Below are positions 45,964-57,731 of a DNA stretch of 64,000 nucleotides, piece after piece. Numbering within the stretch: the stretch's first letter is position 1; every line of letters begins with the position of its first letter. The DNA comes from Limnanthes douglasii subsp. nivea (taxonomy: Eukaryota; Streptophyta; Magnoliopsida; Brassicales; Limnanthaceae), in contig JAUPFV010000004.1 in assembly GCA_036936605.1 (NCBI GenBank), positions 136,595,473 through 136,659,472 on the forward strand, given 5' to 3'. The notes under the pieces were generated by a model that saw only the letters and a program-made list of their open reading frames with translations, did not search any database and had not been told where the DNA came from. The position numbers were made by a program, and so were the translations under genes.

Positions 45964-48850
45964 ATGAAAAAACAAAACCCTGGTATAAAACTCATTTTTA
46001 GCATCTATGATTACTTCAACATCACTGAGATGGCTGCTAAATATCGAGCAGCAGGTGTGATCGATAACTCTCTAAAACTTTCGACCCGTAGTATCGTATA
46101 CGGGGCCTTTAACCATGATCATAAATCTGATGAGTACCAAAATCCTTCTGAACTAATGCTTATATCCCTCTCACAACAATCCCCTTAACAAACACAAGAG
46201 AAATCACCTCATCAAATTAACCGTAAACAAACACCATAGAAATCTCTTTCGAAATCAAAAGAAACATCTTCTGGTAATAATCCAACTCATCATCAATTTA
46301 AATACAAAAAAACACCTCGAATACTTTAAAATTATTCTTCTTAAAAGAGCCAACTTCCTCGAAGAAGTGCATTTGTAGCAATGGAAGATTCTGAGAACTT
46401 CAACACTTCACAAAATTCTACATCTTCTCCTCCATCGAAGGAGATGGCTGTGATAAACAAAGAGTAGCATTCAACTTCTTCGGAGATCAACCAAAAAATC
46501 ACTACAATTTCCCCAAAGAATTAGAAAGTTGCTATTACTAACACAGCCCCTCCTAAACTTCAAAATTATGCCTCCGATGAGATTGTTGAGTTAAAATCAA
46601 GGAGATAGACTGACTCTAATATCAGAATTACAGAAAGTGATCCTCCATCAGACTCTGAGTATAATCTGTCAAAGAAACCAACTCCAAATAAAAAGGAGAA
46701 GAAGAAAAAAGAACAAATTAGTTTTCTCGAGGATATACTAAAGCGTAAATCTGAAGAAAATCCTTCCCGAGTACCTTATTGCACTAACAAATATGTAAAA
46801 TGAGTACTATAACCAATCTGAGGCGGAGACCCTCAAAAATAATTGGGGCATCATAGATAATGCCACTCTCGGCTACTTATGGTAGGAGAGACTCCACTAT
46901 CTTGTGGAGAAAATCAACTAGTGGTCTATCCTGAGATCATAAATTAGGGTCTTTGGTTTCCGTTAGACCCAATGATAGTATAATATTTTGAAATCATTGA
47001 CTTCTGTCTGATGCAAGCAAGTCCAAACATGTGGTTCACACTGTTATCCATCATAATGGCTTCAAAACTTGTCCAAATACCCCTTCCAATCAAACAATTT
47101 ATCGCGTTAAATGACCTTTCAAAAACTCTGGTGCTACCCTTCTATTATCTCAAGATCAAAGAATCCTTGAAATTGATTGATGATCTCCTCAAAGCTGAAA
47201 ATTTTAGAAGTAGATATTTTTCTATATCTTTGGAGCTTGGGAAAATGGGAAAGAGATTTCTGCGGAAAATCTATCTAGGCTAAACCTAAAGTGGAAAAGT
47301 ACTAGTAAGTGATACAACCCATTTTTTTATTTGATCTATAATTATGTTGTGTTCCATATCCTTATATATATTATCATTCAATGTAGAAATTTTGAGGCGA
47401 TACAAAATCCATCAAACTGTTGCCAAAGATATTTTGGCCAAACTATACGAGTGGGCAGAAAAATCATGGTGTAACGAATTTCACAAAGCCTTCCATCTTT
47501 TACATTTTGTTTTGAGCCATCTCTAGAAGATCCGCTCGGATTATGTTATCCTAGCTGACGAACTAATGGATCCCCCAATTGATGAGATGTTTTGAAACAG
47601 TTAGATACTCTTGAGGCACACGTCTTACTACACGTTCAGAACAGATTATAGAGCCATTTGCCTCTCAAGAAAAATAATAAAAAATTACAAGCTAGTTCCT
47701 CTACAGATCTGAATCCATAGAAACCTCATAGAAAATAAAAAAGAAAAGATAGTGATGCTAAGCCCTCCCCCAATATCAAAGCAGTAGCTACAACTAATTC
47801 TTCAAAAAAAAAAGTTGTTGCTTCGAAAAAAAGTAACGTTCTACGAAACTCCTCCAACAACCGTGTCAAAAAATATTATTGATGTGCCTCCTGAGGATCC
47901 AACCCCAAATGTCGATGAGATATAACAAAGATAAGAATTATTTGAAATAGACAACCAATAAATATATAATGTGATTGGCAAAGACGCCATTAGTGAGGAT
48001 GATATCGACGATATTTGTAAGCATATGGACCCTCAAATTCAACAAATCTACGACTACATAGCACAAATCGGTAACCAAATTACAGAAGCCATTTTCCCTT
48101 AAAATATAATTTCAATTCCTCATCGGGTATCTTCCTTAGGTACTCTTGCTATATATGACAAATATCCTTTTCATCTTGTCGGGAACGTTCCGATGAAGTG
48201 TTAAATATACCTCAACCTTTCTCTGGCCTCAAAGATACAACCAATTAACTGTGTGAATAGGTCAAATATGCGCAAAACAAAATTAGAGAATCTTGCAAAG
48301 AAAGTGATCTAGGGGAAATAAGGCCGATTACAACAAGAATTTGAGAGATATTTGCAACCAAAACCTTATCGAACGATTCCAAGCCTTTCAGGCCACCATA
48401 TCAGAATTTTTTAGGAGAGTCATTCAAATCAATTGTTGTTTGGTCGCGATTAATGACCCAAAAAAAATAAAAAACTTAGGTGTACGCACCAGACTCAAAT
48501 TATTCAAAAAGAAAGCCAATGAGGAAAAATGCCTTTTCATCAAAGCCGCAGTGGATAAAAGCGGAGAGGATAACCTTGTTGCTATCGAAACAACTGAAGA
48601 ACAGACGAGGATCTCTTCGCTTCCCGAATTTTATGGAGATTTTCCGGGGGGAAACTTTATCAGAATTCTGGAATTTAATTCCAGTAGAGTGATTATCTAA
48701 AGAAGCCTCTGTGACTAATCCAAACGAATCATCCAAAGAAACAAAATTTGAGGACGATAAAGATAACATAATATGCCTCGAATCAATAAGGGAGTTTATC
48801 AGAAGGAATCTTAGATGATTCTACCAACGACAGTGAGGAGAACTAGGAAG
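45964..48850 (+). pseudogene. long antisense coding relic of gypsy element, function unknown
   Basis: A series of plus-strand frames read as one decayed protein of roughly 900-950 residues. The N-terminus at 45964 is MKKQNPGIKLIFSIYD. A charged, serine/proline-rich middle lies at about 46190-46800 (SDSEYNLSKKPTP, EKKKKEQISFLEDILKRK). A globular-looking part is at 46990-47530 (SIIMASKLVQIPLPIKQFI, YEWAEKSWC). The C-terminal part is at 48000-48850 (IERFQAFQATISEFFRRV, DNIICLES). More than a dozen stops and several frameshifts. The layout (conserved domain after a low-complexity spacer) resembles the extra ORFs of Tat/Ogre-type elements, but I cannot assign a function or family with certainty. 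Confidence 0.5.
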
Positions 48851-49139
48851 TGGTATTGTATTTGAATGTTTTTTGTTAGATCATTGATGTCCGTAGGGAT
48901 CATTGTTATTTTGTTATTTCTTTTTGTTGTTTCATTTTCCATGGTGTCTATGTACACTTTCCTGGGTAAGTGTTGAAGTTCGTAGGTGCTTAAAAATTTA
49001 ACATTGTTATCATATTTTGTTTGCTTGAAAAAATACTAGGTATCACCACCCTTTTTGTTATCTTGTGAAACCATTTCCTCGAATTTCATTATCACGTAAT
49101 TCAACATATCAAACCATGTTCGAAATAGATGTTAGAACT

Positions 49140-52100
49140 TTAAATTTTATCACCACCCGTTTTGTTAGCACTTTGAAATATACTGTCGACACAGCATTGG
49201 CAATAAAATGTGATGCGCCACATTCATGAATAGTTGTTCTCTTATTCGAGGCTTGGATAAAATTTCAGGTGATAACAAATGCTCTTTAATCTTCGAAAAT
49301 GCCACTTCACATTCTTGTGTCCACGTGAATTCCTTTGTTCGACGCAAAACTTGGAAAACATGATCATATTTGTCATATTTCGAGAGATAAATCTATTTAG
49401 ATCAGCCAACCTTCCTGTTTACCAATTTTTTGATATCTTGCCCTAAACTTCTTATGACCAAATGGCATCACCCAGTAACAATACGATCCTTGATTAATAA
49501 TAAACGTAGTAATTTCTTGATCTGTCATATTCATCTGGATCTGATTATAACCCGCGAATACATCCATGACAGAAAAATCTTATTCCCCGACGTTGAAACA
49601 ATAAGTTGATCAATTCTTTGGACATGAAATGGATCTTTAGGACATGCCCTATTTAAATCTGTATAGTCAACAAAAATTCTCCAATTTCCATTATTTTGTT
49701 TTACTGGCGCTAGATTTGCAGTCCATAATGGATATTGTGCCTCTCGTATATGTCTGACCTTGGATAAACGATAATTGCGTTAGATATTTCTATAGAAAAA
49801 GCTCACCTCTTTTGAATAATGGGTCTGACCTTCGAATTTAAAGCCAAGCTGTGACATATTACCTCACATGCAACCCCTACTACATCTTTGGTTTTTAAAG
49901 CAAAAACATCCAAGTTGTTAGACAATTACTTCAAAAGTTGGTATCGTAAAGTTGGATACAATAGTGTCCCTATTCGTAAAGTTTTCCCATTTGGAATCAT
50001 ATACTCCTCGACATTTTCTCCCACTATTGAAGAGTCTTGGGTTTTTCTCAGATCATCTACATCTTCCTTATCCAAAGTCAACCCCTTAATTGTTATTGAA
50101 TTTTGTTTATCACCATAAATGATCCTTTTATAACTCAAAGTTGTTGCATAACATTCTCTTGACACTTGTTGATCACTTCGAACTACTCCGACGCGATCAC
50201 CAATTACATATTTCAAACACTGGTGGAAAATTGAAACAAAAACATACATCCTTAACAACCAAGACATCTCAATTATTACATTATAACTGGTCGGACATTC
50301 CACTACCATAAACAAGACTTGAACGTTTTTCCTGAAAGGACCCCTTCCTAATAAAACATCCCCCTAAAATTCCTTAATTACCTGCGGGGTTACTCATATG
50401 AATCTAATTATAGTACGTTCAGATCGTAGAATTGCAGGTGGATTAGACATATTACCATATATTTATTTAAATAACACATTTGTTGAGCTGCTCACAAATC
50501 ACCATTGTATCTTCATGGGGTCTAGCTATACCTCTCCGAGAATCCTTTTCGAACAAATTAAAAGGTGTAAAATTCCTCCCACAAAGATGGGTAGACATTT
50601 TACCTTCTATTTGAGAGGTCAAACTTATTACATCCCTTTTTTCTTGAGCTATTTGTATTTCTAGCCATAGTATCTCCTCCGAAGATGATTAAATTCTCAA
50701 AATACTCACACAAACTACGTACCTCCCTCAAACTTGATGAGTTCAGAGATTGGAATCACCGTGCTATGATTAAATCTGAAGGGTAATTCCGACTAAACCA
50801 CCACAATGAAATTCTGAATATGAAAAATGTATTAATTCTTGACTAAGCTAGTTGCTAATCAACTTAAAACTATATTACTAATGGGTCCTTAAACTCGACC
50901 CGGTTTTATTACCAGATCCAATAAGCCCATGGGTCAGTAATTAAGTATAAATACCCCAACCACTTTCATTAATGAGGGTGATCAGAATTTATTACTAGTA
51001 TACAGCTTAATTATCTATCTACTCTTCACACTAAACACAAAACACCACTAAATTACCAAAACACTTTTTAAACACTTTAATAGATTACTCTCAAACAAAA
51101 ATAAACCACACCAAAACTATTAGTATGTTCACAACCATAACCATTTTCCGATCCGGGTCTGCATCGAAATATTGAGAAGTCGTATAATATTTTTCTTATT
51201 TTTCTAACTTTGAATCCACAACCATCAAGGTATTTTTTGGTATCGATGGTGTACTCACATTATGTTGTGTAGATGCACTTGGATTGTTTCAACCATTATT
51301 AAAATATGAATTTCATTGTTCAAAGTTATACAATCCACAGAATCATGTCCAATGTCGTTGTGGTATTTACACAATTTATTATTTCTCTCCTCCCTTGGCC
51401 TGTTTACTGGGGCTGGTTTTCTAAAGTTAACATGATTCTTGGCTATTTCAAATATGGTTGCCATATTTTAGTTAACTCTGCAAAATATTATGGCCTTATC
51501 CTTTGGTTGGGCCTCACCCGAGGAGGTTGATAACTAGTGGGTTGAGAAGCTGCTCCACATGTTCGAGGAGGAAGACTAGTTAATACATCAAATGAGATAT
51601 TGTATAGTCATATAGTACTAGTGGGTTGAGAAGCTGCTCCACATGGTACTTGGTAATCTGAAGAGCTTCCTTGATATCCTTGACTAGTTAATACATGCCC
51701 TCAAACTTCTTTGAACGAGATTTAATCTACCTTGAACTTTTGTCGACTCTTCCCCCTTGATTTGTTCTTCAACTTGAGCCATTAAGGCTCAAAATGTCAA
51801 TGCCCTTTTCCTTGTCATCTTGTTATATAAATCACCTGGAAGAAATATTTTCCTACAAGCTTCCATGGTAACAAGTTCTTCAAAACCTTCCAATTCTGTC
51901 TTCGTTAACACAAATCGTCTAGTATAATCTTTTAATTTCTCCTCTACTGCTTGTTTGCATTGTATTATTTTATCACCATCAGCTCGCATTTCCTTGCTTC
52001 CCATGAATTGTCTTCGGAATACAATGAAAAAATGCTAATATTGGTTATAGATCCCTTCATAATTCTATTATATCACTTTAGGGCGATGCCTTTAAAAGGT

Positions 52101-53000
52101 TGTGAAAATACTCAACACACCAATCTATCATCATCCTCGAAATTCATCATATAATTTTTAAAGTGCGCAATATGATCATCGGGGTCCTACGTGTCATCAA
52201 AATTTTATACTTTCAAAATATTAAAATGCCTAGGAAGAGGCATCGACATAATCTTACTAGGCAGATGAGAATTCCTCCAATCCACTCCTTGCATATATTG
52301 ATCCGCTCTAGTTGTTTCCATAATAACATATAGGTTTTGGTCCGGGATATTGACATATTTATTGGATGTGCTACCCTCACACATGGGCTTCCCCTAGCAT
52401 TTCGAGGCATACCCTCCCTTTTCGATCTATGTTCTTTATGTGATTTCTGATGCCGACTTTCTTCTCTCGTTGAACAATGCCAATATCTCCATGTTTAAAT
52501 GAACCACCCTTAGAGTTTGAGCTAGAAAATCCATTATCATTATTTGAAATATAGCGATCTTTATCTTTCTTTTCTTTTCGTGAATAAAAATGCTCTATGT
52601 CTGAGTAGAAATGTGTTTTTTAATGGTTACTTCGAAATGGACGAGTTGTATAAGACTCACCAAACAGATTCTCCAATTCTTTCTTCTCTTTAACTTTCAT
52701 ACCTCGGATTTCAACTTACCTGATTGGATTTGTTCCTCTCTTCTAACCAACTTATTGTTCAAAACATTTATTTTTTCTAGTAACTAATTCATCTGATTCT
52801 CTATATCAAATTGCTCAAGTTGTTCTAGATTCTGACAATCACCTCAGTTTTCTTCTCTAAGCGAACCTAATTCAAGCGCTTCGTTTTCCCCTAGCACTGC
52901 ATGATCAGCTCTAATTTCTGATTTTATTATAACTTCAGTCGGTGATTTCAATCGTGAATTTTATGGTTTTAGATTTTCTATCTATGTACCTTTGATCTTC
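49140..53000 (-). pseudogene. Tat-type gypsy gag-pol relic
   Basis: From high to low coordinate: a gag N-region (about 52440-53000, coiled-coil-like, broken); gag segments at 52004-51789 (KLKDYTRRFVLTKTEL) and 51464-51255 (CKYHNDIGHDSVDC, a CxxH-GH-xDC knuckle); a protease-flank segment at 50315-49926 (ECPTSYNVIIEMSWL, QQVSRECYATTL). RT is at about 49800-49400 (VMDVFAGYNQIQMNM with the catalytic-region YCYWVMPFGHK in the next part). The RNase H start is at 49347-49165 (FTWTQECEVAFSKIKEHLLSPE). Integrase and the second RNase H are absent. Many stops. The polyprotein would have made and integrated element cDNA. Confidence 0.8.
51533..51645. repeat. local duplication with inserted 31-bp filler
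   Basis: ACTAGTGGGTTGAGAAGCTG and its 9-base continuation (29 bp) occur at 51533-51561 and 51617-51645. Between them 51585-51615 is identical to 59405-59435 in the LINE relic of duplication copy 2; copy 1 (16309-16338) matches 30 of these bases and differs at the last. GACTAGTTAATACAT also occurs at 51574 and 51682. Confidence 0.85.
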
Positions 53001-53014
53001 CACTACGGTCGCCA
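52997..53014 (-). other. primer-binding-site-like sequence
   Basis: TGGCGACCGTAGTGGAAG on the minus strand, directly inside the upper LTR edge, begins with the TGG expected of a tRNA-primed PBS. Which tRNA is uncertain. Confidence 0.45.
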
Positions 53015-53169
53015 ACATTAAGTACTAGATATTTAATGTAAAGATCGTATAATAAAAGTAATTTTAGAAATAAAAAATAACTTGTCTTTTCAAAAAGAAA
53101 AACAGTTTGTAATCAATTCTGAATAGAAAGTGTCAAAAATTCTTTATTTCTTATCTCCCTCTCCCATCT

Positions 53170-53402
53170 ACAGGACACATGCCTATGATGGAACACGTGA
53201 CCCAGAAAGACACCTGGAACAATTCTGCAACATGATGATGGCGTTTAAATCGAACGATGAAATGTTGTGCCGAACACTGTCTATGACCCTCAAAGGAAAC
53301 ACCATGGATTGGTTCAATAGCCTACTTAAAGGTTCCATCTACGATTTTCACTGGTCTCTACAAAACGTTCGGGGAGAGGTTCGTTGGGAACAAGGAGCTT
53401 AA
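53170..53402 (+). pseudogene. gypsy gag fragment
   Basis: This open stretch matches the retrotransposon gag core: YDGT-DP--HL-QF near the start, then LCRTLSMTLKGNTMDWFNSL and a phenylalanine-rich turn before the stop at 53400. In the neighbouring frame the reading continues (NKELKRLQDSIMDLYQRQGE) to about 53455, so a single frameshift separates the two halves. Codon use is less AT-rich than its flanks, suggesting a younger insertion than the copia bodies. Confidence 0.8.
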
Positions 53403-54429
53403 GCGTTTGCAAGATTCGATCATGGATCTTTATCAGCGTCAAGGTGAGGCCCCTTAAAAGTTATGTTAGATGATTTGTTCATGCTATGAATGTCTTCCCA
53501 GATTTAGTGGAAAACATGGTGGTGACATCACTTAAACGGGGGCTTGAACGAAAGGGGGAGGTTTACGCGGATCTCATCAAATTTCCAACGGAAAATATGG
53601 GAGACCTGCTCGCCCGAGTGGATACCTTTATCCGAGTCGATGATGCTTGAAGGGTGGCTCGCCGGATAAGATAGGTCGGACTCCAAAGAAGGGGGCTCGG
53701 AACAGAAGAGGGTTGAAGAGAAGTCGCAAAGAGAGACCAGCCGTTCTCCCCATCAATTTGAGAATCCAACTAGGCGATTCACTCCCTTAACCGAAGCTAT
53801 TTCCGTAATATATGATCGAACGAAGGGGAGAACAAAGTATCGCATTCCCCGCGTAATGAGCGCTCCCGAGTTCAAGCGATCTAACCGATATTTTTGCGCT
53901 ATCATAACGACCACATGCATTCAATGGATGAGTGTTAGAAACTTAGAGAGGAAATGCGAAGACTTATTGACAACGGAGAGCTAGTGTAGTTCATCAAACG
54001 CTCGCACCAGGATCGCCAAAAAGAGGCTCGGTCGTCCATTGACGAAAAACCTGGAAATGAGGGAGGAGGGAAGGCTAATAATCAACAGTGGCTCCGTATG
54101 ATTGCGGGAGGTAGCTCGGGAATCTTTGATAAAACAGATTCGCCACAACACAGCAATGGAATCGGTCAGAAATATGAGGTTGCTGACAACTTCATAGCCG
54201 CACACAGTGTCGCCTCGTTCCTCTACCCTATATCAGGGGGAAAGTTTGCAACATCCGAAGGAACCACTTCTAACAAGCGAAAAAAAACCTACTTCGATGT
54301 ATACGAAATTGATGCCAACTCCTACCGCAGTTACAGGAACCCAGTGGCCAACCTCACTTTTAATGATGACGATCTAAGAAGCGTTAGTTAGCCCTATGAG
54401 GATACACTAACCATTCATATAGACATTGG

Positions 54430-54622
54430 AGGGGTTATGGTAACCCGCGTCCTAGTCGATGGAGGCAGTTCAGCTAACATAATATTTAAAGATAGTTTCG
54501 ACCGCATGCTAAATGTGCCCCCATACCATAATACTCAACGTATGCTTGTCGGCTATGAAGGAAGATCTGCTGGTAAAACTTGGGCACGGAGCAACAAAAA
54601 AGATCTCAAACACTATTTATAA
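54430..54622 (+). pseudogene. gypsy aspartic protease fragment
   Basis: The protease processes the gag-pol polyprotein. The active-site segment reads VLVDGGSSANIIF; the family has DTG or DSG, so the catalytic threonine/serine position is glycine (DGG). Flanks IGGVMVTR and MLVGYEG fit the family. The frame continues in a different phase after 54600 (PSQYHAIIGRSWLHK), another frameshift. Inactive as it stands. Confidence 0.78.
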
Positions 54623-55871
54623 TTTCTGATGCGCCAAGCCAGTACCATGCAATCATTGGAAGATCATGGCTGCACAAAATTGAGGGAACGCCATGTACAT
54701 TCCGATAGTGTATGAAATATCCGATGGGGAACTCTGTGGGTATAATTCGAGGAAGCCAGCGGACAGCAAGAATTTCTTATGCGGTTATGGTGGACCCATC
54801 CAAGCCGCTCTGATAGCAATCAAACGATGAGGGGTCCCCAAGAATGAAAGTCTTGGAACCATCCTTGCCCGACCTTGTCGATGATCCTCGCGAACTCGAT
54901 CAATCCGTTAACACAATTTCAGAAATAATGGAGGAACAAATACCTACAGGTTGCCTGCTCCGGATGGCGGGTAAGTTATCTCCAAACTTTAAGAAATTTT
55001 TAATTACATTATTCGCCAAGAACTTGGATGTTTTTGCATGGGACGCAATTGATCTTTTAGAAGTCAACTCTTCTATCATATGTTACGAATTGGCCATTAA
55101 CCTGTGTGCTAAGCGGTACACCAGAAACACAAATCCTTTTCTTTGGAAATGCAAGAGGCCATATTATAGGAGATGGCCAACTTATCCCGCCTCGGGCACA
55201 TCTAGAAATCACGGTTGTCTGTTTGGATAGCCAACCCTGTATTAGTAAAGAAGAACGGTGGTCAATGGCCTTGTTTGGATAGCCAACCCCGTATTTCTTG
55301 GCCTCCAACTTTAGACAAGAGTCACCATTTTTTGAAATTTTAAGAAGAGCCAAGAAATTCACCTAGATGAAAGACTGTGATAAAGTGTTCGCCGAGCTCA
55401 ATTTATATCTTACTTCACCAGAGATTTTGTCTACACCAGTGGTCGGTGAACTATTGTTTTTGTATCTATCGGTATCCCCATTCTCTGTCAGTTGAGTTTT
55501 GGTTCGCGAGCCCAACCGAGTACAAAGGTCGGTATATTATACTAGTAAAACACTAGTGGACGCAGAAACTGGATACCTTAACCTTGGGAAACTAGCCTTG
55601 GGATTGGCCACCGCCGCAAGGCGAATGTGCCCACATTTCTAAGGGCATGTCATCAATGTGCAAACATCTTTTCCTTTACGAGCAGTACTGCAGAAGCCTG
55701 ATGTATCGGGACGCCTGACTAAGTGGAGCGTAAATCTCGGTGAGTATGACGTATGCTTCGAACCATGAACAACTATTAAAGGTAGTGTGATCGCTGATTT
55801 CCTGGCAGAATTCCCGTCCTCTAGGGAGGAATGCTGTGAAAAGGAGCATCCTACTGCGCCGAACCAAAATG

Positions 55872-55980
55872 AGTGGGTTATTGAGGTCGATGGCGCATCT
55901 AGTACATCGGGCAGAGGGGATGGAGTTATGTTGCGGTTGCCACATGGAGATGACTCCGAATTGAGGTTGATGGTACATCT
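55872..55980 (+). pseudogene. second (archaeal-like) RNase H domain of Tat element
   Basis: WVIEVDGASSTSGRGDG is the first strand of the extra RNase H that plant Tat elements carry after the usual RNase H; the family form is W-L-VDGSS---G-G-G. An 80-bp partial duplication (55881 and 55961) disturbs it, and the domain's remainder is missing because the sequence jumps to the integrase C-terminus. Confidence 0.65.
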
Positions 55981-56197
55981 AGTACATCGAGGGCGCGAAC
56001 AAGCACGAGTCTGAGCAGAGCAGTACAGACGTCTGATGAGGGGACAATTTAATGCTCGGTTAAAGCTCCGCAATTTCAAGATACGTGACCAAGTGATGAA
56101 AATATGTTCCAAGGATCGGGAAGTGGAACAAGTAGAAAATTAGGATCCATTTGGGAGGGGGCATACACATACATCTCTATAGGTCTATTTAATGCCA

Positions 56198-57731
56198 AAT
56201 TGATTCTTGGACTACCAATCACCTCTCCTATGCTGGTAGACTCCAACTTATCAAATCGGTCTTATTTGCATGCCAGGTCTATTGGTCCTTGATTTTTATC
56301 CTACCGGCTAGGATAACTAAAGAGTTAAGCCAATATCTCCGTCGCTTTCTTTGGTCTGGTTCGACTAGGAAAATTTATGGGGCCAAAGTTGCCTGGTCGA
56401 CTGCCACCACTCCCTATAAAGAGGGCGGCCTTGGGATTCTAGACTTAAAAATCTGGAATTAGGCAGCCGTCCTTAAGCACCTTCGGTCTATCGTTAGTAA
56501 TAAGTCTCAATCTATCTGGTGCGAGTGGATTAAAGCTGAAAAGATAAAAAAATAAAAACTTATGGGAAGTTTCTTTGAGTTCCTTGTCCACTTGGATTTG
56601 GAGGAAAATTCTTCGTCTCCGTCCTTTGGCTCGTAATTTATACAGGGTGGCTATCAGAAACAGTCAGAACACTTCATTCTGGCATGACCCATGGCTCCTC
56701 TCGTCATCTCTTGCAACCCACTACAAGACTGATGTTGTCTGCGACTCACGATTGGGAAGCAGCTTAAAAGTTTCGGAAATTATCAGCAATGGTGAATGGA
56801 ATTGGCCTAAAAATCTGAGATCGGCACGAGCGCGCAGCCGAGGCCACCTGGATGAATTTCACAACCTAATTCTCTCCCTTCTCCAACCGAACATTCTATC
56901 AAGGGATGTTCCCTACTAGACGGCTAAGGCAGAAGTATCATATTTACCATTAAGGATACCTACAATTCCCTTCGTGCGCCTACCTCTGAAAAGGAATGGG
57001 CGGGGTTAATTTGGAATAAATATAATATCCCTCGTCACTCCTTTATTTCTTGGCTGGCTATCAAGGACAAGCTTGCCACCAAAGACAAGCTTCATAGCTG
57101 GGGTTATAATACCCCAGATACTTGTCCTCTTTGTCACTCTGATTCAGAAACTATATCTCATATCCTCTTTGAATGTAGTTACTCCAAGAGTATATGGACT
57201 TTCACTAGTGTCAAACTTGGTTTTTCTTTTCACTCTTCTTGCTGGCAATCTTAGATTATCGAGGCATCAAGATGGCATAATACTCGACACCATAGTATTT
57301 GGCGTACTTGTTTCAATGCGCTTATCTACCACATTTGGAAAGAGCGGAATTCAAGAATTTTTGGATCCCCCCATCTTTGGCCTATACTATTTCTTATCAT
57401 ATCTTATCGGATCTCCGATTTAGATTTCATGGTACCAAGATTAACTGGTAAGGTTCTCGTAATTATCTCTAACTTACTCCTTCTTGTGATACAGGTACTT
57501 GCTGTCTGGACTGGAGCGGAGAGTTCGACAGAGACGATCATGGAGTCACCACTCAGTCACCTCAGTCACCTAGTCATTTGCATGCTATAAGCTTTTTTAC
57601 TATTTGGGAATCAAAATTTTGAGCACCTTTATTTTTGCTCTAGCATTTTAATTGATGTAAGTCTGAGGGGTTTACCCCAAAACTATGTATGAATTTTTCT
57701 AATTAGTTTAAGTTTTCATTTCACCAAAAAA
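56198..57731 (+). pseudogene. LINE 3' end in duplication copy 2
   Basis: It covers the last part of LINE ORF2 (thumb region to zf-RVT) and the 3' UTR with the A-tail. It starts mid-ORF because the duplication begins there, not by 5' truncation of a new insertion. The TAG at 56459 matches the TAG at 13373. TSD-like AACATTGAATCG follows at 57732-57743. Confidence 0.92.

Larger units (their letters stand above)
45398..53165 (-). mobile_element. Tat-lineage Ty3/gypsy element, minus strand, rearranged
   Basis: The low-coordinate edge (TGTTAAGTATTAGAT at 45398, continuing ATGTAAAGAC) matches 53016 onward (CATTAAGTACTAGAT, ATGTAAAGATC) in the same direction, as expected for the two LTR ends of one element. 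A PBS-like TGGCGACCGTAGTGG (minus strand 53014-53000) adjoins the upper LTR. Gag, protease, RT and the start of RNase H follow on the minus strand down to about 49140. Integrase is missing. A long coding relic of opposite orientation fills 45964-48850. The upper LTR is cut short near 53165 by another element. Antisense ORFs between pol and 3' LTR are known from some Tat-group elements. Confidence 0.65.
53150..56197 (+). mobile_element. Tat-lineage gypsy element, plus strand, deleted
   Basis: Gag (53170-53420: YDGTRDPERHLEQF, LSMTLKGNTMDWF) is followed by protease (54430-54590: VLVDGGSSANIIF in place of the usual LVDTGSSADILF), an RT N-terminal part (54844-55230: FAWDAIDLLEVN, PNFKKFL), RNase H (about 55370-55790: SVSILVREP-like pieces, GYLNLGKLALGLATAARR) and a second, RVT_3-type RNase H starting at 55872 (WVIEVDGASSTSGRGDG), which marks the Tat lineage. 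From about 56020 an integrase C-terminal tail (RGQFNARLKLRNFKIRDQVM) is joined directly, so most of integrase is deleted, as is the RT palm. No LTR is seen; duplication copy 2 starts at 56198. Confidence 0.85.

Noticed and set aside
55639..56112. 157-codon minus-strand frame over the Tat RNase H region
   Set aside because: The plus strand of the same stretch shows clear RNase H motifs; the minus frame is its shadow.
56198..57731. Independent 5'-truncated LINE insertion
   Set aside because: Sequence similarity to 13111-20920 continues far beyond the LINE 3' end, so it was copied as part of a larger block.
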